A stretch of DNA of 45,414 bases from Phaeodactylibacter sp. Lineage in GTDB: Bacteria; Bacteroidota; Bacteroidia; Chitinophagales; Saprospiraceae. Where the stretch lies: NCBI GenBank assembly GCA_024102975.1, contig JAGFJD010000089.1:1-45414 (forward strand), given 5' to 3'. Position numbers and translations under genes: made by a program. Below the pieces are notes generated by a model. It was not told where the DNA came from. It worked only from the letters and a program-made list of their open reading frames with translations, and made no database searches. Positions within the stretch are counted from its first letter, which is position 1; each line of letters starts with the position of its first letter. This document shows positions 40,425 to 45,414 of this stretch, piece by piece.

Positions 40425-42422
40425 ATGAGAGTGTTCAATGACCTTAAAAACCTACCTCCTTTTCGCAACGCCGTTGTCACCATCGGATCCTTCGATGGCG
40501 TCCACCTGGGCCATCAGCAGATCCTGAAGAAGGTCAACGACCTGGCGAACAGCGTGGACGGGGAAAGCATCGTCATCACCTTCCACCCCCATCCCCGCCT
40601 GGTAGTCTATCCGAAGGACGACAGCATGAGGCTGATCACCACCATCGAGGAGAAAGTTCAGCTCATGGAGCGTTACAACGTCGACAACCTGGTGGTAGCG
40701 CCGTTCACCATCGAATTCTCCCAGCAGAGCGCCGACGAATACATCCAGAAGTTCCTGGTCGAAAAATTCCACCCCAAATACATCGTCATCGGATATGACC
40801 ACCGCTTCGGCCTCAACCGGCAGGGAGACATCAACTACCTGAAATGGCATGGCCCGGAGGGCGGCTATAAGGTCATCGAAATCCCCAAACACGAAGTGGA
40901 CGACATGGGGGTGAGTTCCTCCAAAATCCGGACGGCGGTGGAAAAGGGAGAGGTAAGCGCCGCCCACCGCCTGCTCGGCCATCCTTTCCTGCTGACCGGC
41001 ACCGTCGTGCACGGCAACAAGATCGGCAACAAGCTCGGCTTCCCCACCGCCAACATCGACATCGGGCAGAAACACAAGCTCACGCCCCCGACGGGCATCT
41101 ACGCCGTCAACGTGCTGCACAACCGGCAGCGCTACGGCGGCATGCTCTACATCGGCCACCGCCCCACCCTGCGGGAGTACAAAAACCGGACAATCGAGGT
41201 CAATATTTTTGGTTTTAATAAAGACATCTACGGCGACAAGCTGCAGCTGGAACTGGTGGAACACATCCGGGACGACGTGCAGTTCGAACAACTGGAGGAG
41301 CTGCAAAAACAATTGGAAAAGGACAGGATGACGGCAAAAAGGATACTCGGAGCCAGGGAGGCGCCCCGGGAGGAAAAAAAAATGAGCCAGTACCCCCGGG
41401 TCGCCATCGTCATCCTGAACTACAACGGCCGGGCCTACCTGGAGCAGTTCCTGCCCAGCGTTCTGGCCAGTACCTACCCCAACTACGAGGTCATCGTGGC
41501 CGACAACGGCTCCCTCGACGACTCCCTGGCCTTCATCGGAGAGGCCTACCCCGCCATCAAAACGCTGGACCTGAAGGGCAACCACGGCTACGCCAAGGGC
41601 TACAACCTGGCGCTGCGGCAGATAGAAGCCCCCTATTACATCCTCCTGAATTCGGACGTGGAAGTCACCGAGGGCTGGATCGAGCCTATCATCGAGCTGA
41701 TGGAACGAGACCCTAGTGTCGGTGCCTGCCAGCCCAAGATCAAAGGCTACCACCAGCGCAACTACTTCGAATACGCAGGCGCTGCCGGCGGCTGGCTCGA
41801 CAACCTGGGCTACCCCTTCTGCCGGGGCCGCATCTTTGCCGTTACCGAGCGCGACAGCGGGCAGTACGAGTCCACCCAGGAGGTCTTCTGGGCCACCGGG
41901 GCTGCCTTCTTCATCCGCAGCCAGCTCTTTCACGGGCTGGGCGGCTTCGACCCCGACTATTTCGCCCACTCCGAAGAGATCGACCTCTGCTGGCGCATCA
42001 AGCGGGCGGGATACAAGGTGATGGCGCGCCCCCGCTCGGTGGTTTACCACGTGGGCGGCGGCACCCTGAGCTACAACACCCCGCAGAAGGCATACCTCAA
42101 CTTCCGCAACAGCCTGTTCAACCTGGTCAAAAACGAGGAGGCCCGCCGGCTGTGGTGGCTCATCCCCCTGCGCTTGCTGCTCGACGGGCTGGCCGGCTGC
42201 CTGTTCCTGTCGCAGGGCAAGTTCGCCCATATCCGGAGTATCCTGCGCGCCCACCGCAGCTTTTACGCCCAGTTCCGCCAAATGCTCGGCAAGCGCCGCC
42301 AGGGCCGGGAACTCATCCAGAAGGTGAGCATCAGCACCGTTCCCAACACGGCTGGGCGTTACCCGGGCAGTATTGTCTGGTCGTATTACGCCCGGGGGAA
42401 AAAGTATTTTAAAAACCTTTGA
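40425..42422 (+). CDS. ribF: Riboflavin kinase/FAD synthetase RibF fused in frame to a family 2 glycosyltransferase
   Basis: The protein has 665 residues from the ATG at 40425. Residues 1-~318 are a complete bifunctional RibF. VTIGSFDGVHLGHQQILKKV is the adenylyltransferase HxGH-type motif, MGVSSSKIRTAV gives SSxxIR, and GTVVHGNKIGNKLGFPTANI starts the flavokinase domain with GxxxGxPTAN. It ends near QLEKDRMTAKRILG. From residue 320 (MSQYPRVAIVILNYNGRAYL) a GT-A glycosyltransferase follows: NYEVIVADNGSLDDS, YYILLNSDVEVTEGW and the acceptor motif FAHSEEIDLCWRIKRAGY, with a basic C-terminus. The GT2 ATG at 41382 has its own Shine-Dalgarno (GGGAGG, 8 nt upstream) and sits at the end of nine A. 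With eight A, RibF would stop at TGA in an ATGA overlap. A real fusion, slippage or an assembly indel are all possible. Confidence 0.85.
   Translation: MRVFNDLKNLPPFRNAVVTIGSFDGVHLGHQQILKKVNDLANSVDGESIVITFHPHPRLVVYPKDDSMRLITTIEEKVQLMERYNVDNLVVAPFTIEFSQQSADEYIQKFLVEKFHPKYIVIGYDHRFGLNRQGDINYLKWHGPEGGYKVIEIPKHEVDDMGVSSSKIRTAVEKGEVSAAHRLLGHPFLLTGTVVHGNKIGNKLGFPTANIDIGQKHKLTPPTGIYAVNVLHNRQRYGGMLYIGHRPTLREYKNRTIEVNIFGFNKDIYGDKLQLELVEHIRDDVQFEQLEELQKQLEKDRMTAKRILGAREAPREEKKMSQYPRVAIVILNYNGRAYLEQFLPSVLASTYPNYEVIVADNGSLDDSLAFIGEAYPAIKTLDLKGNHGYAKGYNLALRQIEAPYYILLNSDVEVTEGWIEPIIELMERDPSVGACQPKIKGYHQRNYFEYAGAAGGWLDNLGYPFCRGRIFAVTERDSGQYESTQEVFWATGAAFFIRSQLFHGLGGFDPDYFAHSEEIDLCWRIKRAGYKVMARPRSVVYHVGGGTLSYNTPQKAYLNFRNSLFNLVKNEEARRLWWLIPLRLLLDGLAGCLFLSQGKFAHIRSILRAHRSFYAQFRQMLGKRRQGRELIQKVSISTVPNTAGRYPGSIVWSYYARGKKYFKNL
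41368..41384 (+). promoter_or_regulatory. Shine-Dalgarno plus A9 tract before the glycosyltransferase start
   Basis: GGGAGG (41368-41373) is followed by nine A (41374-41382) and ATG (41382-41384). Shine-Dalgarno sites are rare elsewhere in this window, so its presence suggests independent or coupled initiation of the GT2 half. Confidence 0.55.
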
Positions 42423-42485
42423 TTTTGAAATGTGTACAACAAAAAGGCACGCAGAGGAGCGCAATTTGAAATTAAAGCACTAAAC

Positions 42486-43217
42486 ATGCCTAAACAAAAA
42501 CCGGAAATCCTCTACGAAGACGAGCACCTGATCGTGGCCAACAAGCCGCCGGGGCTGCTGTCCATCCCCGACCGCTTCGCGCCGGAGAAGCCCAACCTGC
42601 TGGCCCTGCTCACCCACCAGTACGGCAAGGTGTGGACCGTGCACCGCATCGACCGGGAAACCAGCGGGCTGATCTGCTTCGCCCGCAACGAGGAAGCCCA
42701 CCGCCACCTCTCCCAGCAGTTCGAGCAGCGGACCGTCGAGAAAACCTACCTGGCCCTGCTCGACGGCGCGGCCATGGCCGAAGAAGGCACCATCGACCGG
42801 CCGATCACCGAAAGCAATAAGCAGGTAGGTAAAATGATGGTAGCCAAAAAGGGCAAGCCGGCCGTCACCCACTACAAGGTGGCGGAGCGTTTCCGGCAGT
42901 TCACCCTGGCGGAGGCCCGCATCGAGACGGGCCGCACCCACCAGATCCGCGTCCATTTCGAGTCCATCGGCCACCCGCTGGCCGTCGACAGCCTCTACGG
43001 GCGGCGGGAGGGGTTCTACCTCTCGGAAGTCAAGGGCAAAAGCTACCAAATGGGCCGAGAGGAAGAAGAGCGCCCGCTGATGAGCCGCATCCCGCTGCAC
43101 GCCTGGAAGCTGGCCCTGGACCACCCGCAAACCGGGGAACGCCTGGTTTTCGAAGCACCCCTGCCCAAAGACTTCGCCGCCGTGCTGAAACAACTGCGCA
43201 AATGGGGCAAGCAATAA
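42486..43217 (+). CDS. RluA-family pseudouridine synthase
   Basis: The protein has 243 residues from the ATG at 42486; the reading from 42432 adds 18 residues. The family motifs are LIVANKPPGLLSIPDR, the catalytic loop WTVHRIDRETSGLICFARN with Asp in HRIDRETSGL, KTYLALLDG and EARIETGRTHQIRVHFESIG for RNA contact. It ends FEAPLPKDFAAVLKQL. It isomerises uridine to pseudouridine in rRNA or tRNA. There is no S4 domain at the N-terminus, which places it nearer the RluA/TruC short type than RluD. The target site is not predictable by eye. It follows the RibF fusion on the same strand after 63 nt. Confidence 0.9.
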   Translation: MPKQKPEILYEDEHLIVANKPPGLLSIPDRFAPEKPNLLALLTHQYGKVWTVHRIDRETSGLICFARNEEAHRHLSQQFEQRTVEKTYLALLDGAAMAEEGTIDRPITESNKQVGKMMVAKKGKPAVTHYKVAERFRQFTLAEARIETGRTHQIRVHFESIGHPLAVDSLYGRREGFYLSEVKGKSYQMGREEEERPLMSRIPLHAWKLALDHPQTGERLVFEAPLPKDFAAVLKQLRKWGKQ

Positions 43218-43362
43218 AATTTGCCTCAAAACTGGCACTATTGCCTGCCAAAGGGTATCTTTGGGGCGATTCCAAATAAGCCCGAAACCAAACACTCCCA
43301 GTTGACTTAGGACATCTACCTCGGATTACATCTTATTACTCACGATTTTGTCAGGGACGGAC

Positions 43363-43941
43363 ATGTGGCACTTCATTGGGACGGTTTTTGTTGTTTTTTC
43401 GCTGTTTTCCACGAGCTGGGCTCAGGCCAGTTTTGAGGCTAAGCTTGCGGAACAGCTGGGCCTGTGCACCAACAGCCGCGCAGTAGGCAATGATTTCGTT
43501 TCGCCCTGCAGCCAGTGCAAGCTGCAGTTCGTCTCCCTCAGCCCCGGCCAGGCGGCCGACCAGTTCTTCCTCATGGAGGCCCGCTCGCCGGACAACTGCG
43601 GCTCCGGCGGCTGCACCGGCACCGTATACCGCAAGCACGGCCAGTCTTACATAGCCATCGTCAACTTCTTCGGCTACTTCGACCGCGCCATCGCCCGCTC
43701 CGGCAACGCCACTCCCGACATCGTCTACATCCACAACGAAACCATGAAGCACGACTTCACCGGCGACGGCGCCAAGGACCGGGCCGTCCTCAAGGTGAAG
43801 TACCGCTGGAACCCGCAGCGCCAGAACTTCGAGGTGACGGATATCCTCGCCATCGAGACCGCCGGCAGGAAGGTGGACCCGGGGGCGTTCCGGCAGTTGT
43901 TGCTGCAGGAGTATCGGCAGGGCTCGCCTTGGGTGTATTGA
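43363..43941 (+). CDS. Small secreted protein of unknown function
   Basis: The protein has about 193 residues. A signal peptide (GTVFVVFSLFSTSWAQ) is visible from the ATG at 43363 (43348 is also possible). The mature part contains several cysteines in two groups (LGLCTN, PCSQCKLQ, DNCGSGGCTGTVYRKHG) and Asp/Gly-rich strands, including MKHDFTGDGAKDRAVLKVKY, a calcium-loop or VCBS/FG-GAP-like stretch. It has no T9SS tail. It is not recognised as a family. It probably folds in the periplasm, with disulfides between the cysteine groups (inference). Confidence 0.7.
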   Translation: MWHFIGTVFVVFSLFSTSWAQASFEAKLAEQLGLCTNSRAVGNDFVSPCSQCKLQFVSLSPGQAADQFFLMEARSPDNCGSGGCTGTVYRKHGQSYIAIVNFFGYFDRAIARSGNATPDIVYIHNETMKHDFTGDGAKDRAVLKVKYRWNPQRQNFEVTDILAIETAGRKVDPGAFRQLLLQEYRQGSPWVY

Positions 43942-44021
43942 AAGCCTCCCCCGGGGTTGTGAAAAAAGGGCCGTTTCAAAAAATAGCTCCAAATTTTGTT
44001 CTATTTCCGGCGGAGTTGTCG

Positions 44022-44044
44022 GGGCGCAATTTTCTATTGCGCCC
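44022..44044. terminator. Hairpin GGGCGCAAT / ATTGCGCCC
   Basis: A perfect 9-bp stem with loop TTTCT lies about 80 nt after the secreted-protein stop. It may terminate that transcript, though no T run follows directly. Confidence 0.5.
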
Positions 44045-44287
44045 GGACTTTAAGCGGGCGGCAAAAATTTAATTCGGTGTGAAAATTACCAAAATCCCTT
44101 TTTTCGCAACCCCGAGGCAAAACGGAACTGCTTACTGCCCCTTGGAGTGTTGCTCGCCCTCCAGGGGAGCAGGCGAAACGGGGCGGCTTTGGGCCGTCCG
44201 ACGGGGGGTACATGTGATTTCTGATTTGTGGCCCGTCTACCATCCGCCGAAGCCTTGGCGAAGGCAGGCTACGGTGTTCCAATATTT

Positions 44288-44329
44288 GATGTGCGATGTG
44301 TGATGTGTGATGTGTGATGTGTGATGTTT
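44288..44329. repeat. Tandem heptamer repeat GATGTGT x6
   Basis: Six head-to-tail copies of a 7-mer: GATGTGC, four of GATGTGT, then GATGTTT. Such a pure short array is prone to copy-number change. Confidence 0.8.
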
Positions 44330-44419
44330 GCCCGCCGCTTGGCAGTCCACTGTCGAGCCTCCCCCAACTCCTCCGAAGGAGGGGAGCGGGCAAACTGCTA
44401 TCTGCCGGGCACTGCCTAA

Positions 44420-44582
44420 GGGCTTGTTTGGAGGCCGCTTTTTGAGATAAAAAGTGTCAGTTTTTTGATGAGACAAGGCGGGGAAACCGGAGTTTAGCCT
44501 TAGCTAAATGAGGATTTCTCCAACGCAGTATCATCAAAAAAGAGGCATTTTTTAGCCAAAAGGGTGGCCTCTAAACAAGCTC
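44420..44582. repeat. Palindromic element (MITE-like), about 163 bp
   Basis: The left arm begins GGGCTTGTTTGGAGGCCGCT and runs to GTTTTTTGATGA. The reverse complement of the right arm begins GAGCTTGTTTAGAGGCCACC and runs to CTTTTTTGATGA. About three quarters of the positions agree over 50 bp or more. A smaller relative lies at 12773-12871. Confidence 0.75.
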
Positions 44583-44599
44583 TAAAGCCCCTCCCCAGC

Positions 44600-44618
44600 C
44601 CCCGATAAAAGATCGGGG
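44600..44618. terminator. Hairpin CCCCGAT-AAAAG-ATCGGGG
   Basis: A perfect 7-bp stem with a 5-nt loop lies 45 nt beyond the stop of the minus-strand T9SS gene, so it could end that transcript. It is symmetrical and lacks a clear T run. Confidence 0.45.
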
Positions 44619-44662
44619 CAGGCTCTGCCCGAGGGACAGGGAGTTCCCGATGCCTTGCCGCC

Positions 44663-45414
44663 CTACCGCCCGCCGGCAACCACCAACTTCCCCCCTTTCA
44701 CGGCCACCCCATCCCGAAACACGCCATAAAAATACAAGCCCGCCGCTACCCCCGAAAGCTCGATGCGGAATTCCCGGCTGCCCGTTTCCAGCGCCTCCTC
44801 CAGCACCACCTGCCCCAGCCCGTTGTACAACACCGCCCGCCCGGGCCGACGCGGGGCCTGCTCAAACACTACCTTGAAATAACCGGGCGCGGGGTTGGGA
44901 AAGACGTAGGCTTTTGGGCGGGTAAGCAACGCTTCTTTGGTGGAAACTACCGGCTCACAGGGGGGCGGCGGATCTTCCCCTTCCACCAGGGGGCCGAGGC
45001 GGTAGTTGGGGAAGTGGGGCAGAGAGCGGCGGTGATTGAACGGTAGCTGTATCGCATGCTGTTCAAAATTGCAGCCCAGGCCGGGCTCGTCGGGATTGTG
45101 GATGACGTGAAGGACATCAACAGATGCGAAGGAGTTGATGTAAATCTTGCAATCCGGTGCTAGTTGAGCGTTATAGAAATTCGTTGGGAATGGAGATAAA
45201 TAGCCATCATATTCTCCTATTGTTATTTGAGAAGAAGCAATATTTTCATCATATAAATCAAATTGATATAAGAATTTCTCTGAACACACATATAAATACC
45301 TGGAACTTGGAGATACTGCCACCCCACCGATAAAAGCCCCATCGTCAATATCAATATAACGAAACTCACTCAATAAACCGGTTAGCCTGTTAAAATCAAA
45401 AATAAACAAGCCAT
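44663..45414 (-). CDS. T9SS-sorted beta-propeller-like secreted protein, C-terminal part (cut by right edge)
   Basis: The frame is open from the window edge to the stop at 44663, about 250 codons, and the start is missing. The N-terminal half has propeller-like blades (FIGGVAVSPSSRYLYVCSEK and FLYQFDLYDENIASSQI, as in WD40/YVTN-type repeats), then AQLAPDCKIYINSFASVDVL and SLPHFPNYRLGPL. This last pattern is common in secreted Saprospiria proteins. A PPPPC hinge leads to the C-terminal type A T9SS sorting domain (AYVFPNPAPGYFKVVFEQ, RAVLYNGLGQVVLEEAL, AAGLYFYGVFRDGVAVKGGK). The sorting domain would be removed during T9SS export. The role of the propeller is unknown. Confidence 0.85.
   Translation of the reverse strand, partial: GLFIFDFNRLTGLLSEFRYIDIDDGAFIGGVAVSPSSRYLYVCSEKFLYQFDLYDENIASSQITIGEYDGYLSPFPTNFYNAQLAPDCKIYINSFASVDVLHVIHNPDEPGLGCNFEQHAIQLPFNHRRSLPHFPNYRLGPLVEGEDPPPPCEPVVSTKEALLTRPKAYVFPNPAPGYFKVVFEQAPRRPGRAVLYNGLGQVVLEEALETGSREFRIELSGVAAGLYFYGVFRDGVAVKGGKLVVAGGR

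Larger units (their letters stand above)
43942..44662. other. Repeat-rich gap of 721 bp, no gene supported
   Basis: The gap lies between the secreted protein and the 3' end of the T9SS gene. It holds a 9-bp-stem hairpin (44022-44044), a 7-bp tandem repeat (44288-44329), the 163-bp palindromic element (44420-44582) and a 7-bp-stem hairpin (44600-44618), each listed separately. The reading frames inside are short and repeat-derived. Confidence 0.6.

Noticed and set aside
40452..42464. A 670-codon minus-strand frame opposite the RibF-glycosyltransferase gene
   Set aside because: It is a mirror of a strongly biased GC-rich gene; the plus strand carries all RibF and GT2 motifs.

Overview
The window looks like a chromosomal piece of a Bacteroidota bacterium, most likely of the Saprospiria (Lewinella/Haliscomenobacter-like). 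The grounds are: several secreted proteins ending in type IX secretion (T9SS) sorting domains, a very large HYR-repeat surface protein, promoter candidates matching the Bacteroidota TTTG / TAnnTTTG consensus, almost no Shine-Dalgarno sites, and intergenic repeats built on ACAGGAT-type units. Most housekeeping genes are GC-rich. The block from about 5.4 to 16.3 kb is visibly AT-richer, which fits an acquired island.

Layout. 1-3061 (-): start and first ~1020 codons of a giant HYR-domain surface protein that runs off the left edge. 3626-5284 (-): helical-repeat protein of unknown function. 5416-9487 (+): a two-gene predicted conflict (immunity-like) system, made of a Trypco1 adaptor overlapping a 1243-residue trypsin / NACHT-type NTPase / pentapeptide-repeat / methyltransferase fusion. 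9484-16225 (-): a six-gene metabolic cluster converging on that system with a 4-nt overlap. It encodes a fumarate-reductase/aspartate-oxidase-like flavoprotein, a fused cobalamin mutase, an M15 peptidase, an aconitase-family (LeuC/LeuD-like) dehydratase pair and an ornithine-cyclodeaminase/SbnB-like enzyme. I know of no described pathway with this set; it probably makes or rearranges an unusual amino or dicarboxylic acid.

16364-25785: leuB with a terminator, recQ, a cupin/TetR divergent pair with two matching palindromic operators, two convergent glycosyltransferases, a hairpin-bearing tandem repeat, and a GH13-like secreted protein that seems to have lost its catalytic residues. 25829-28273 (-): mnmA, a lipoprotein and rimM in one run. 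28575-33630: envelope proteins (RlpA-SPOR, a cohesin-like lipoprotein, an OmpA lipoprotein, an M43 metalloprotease with T9SS tail, a DUF6438 lipoprotein).

33774-45414: an orphan XisI, a MarR-GNAT fusion, a DUF2953 + YtfJ pair, the glycogen debranching enzyme GlgX, an mrp-nifU Fe-S pair, a RibF-glycosyltransferase in-frame fusion across an A9 tract, an RluA-type pseudouridine synthase, a small secreted protein, a repeat-rich 0.7-kb gap, and the 3' end of another T9SS protein cut by the right edge.

The strongest candidate for an undescribed system is 5416-9487, followed by the neighbouring cluster at 9484-16225. Three families of palindromic or tandem repeats recur in the window, and two of them have entered the metabolic cluster on either side of the M15 gene. 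All family calls are from reading motifs by eye; no database search was run.
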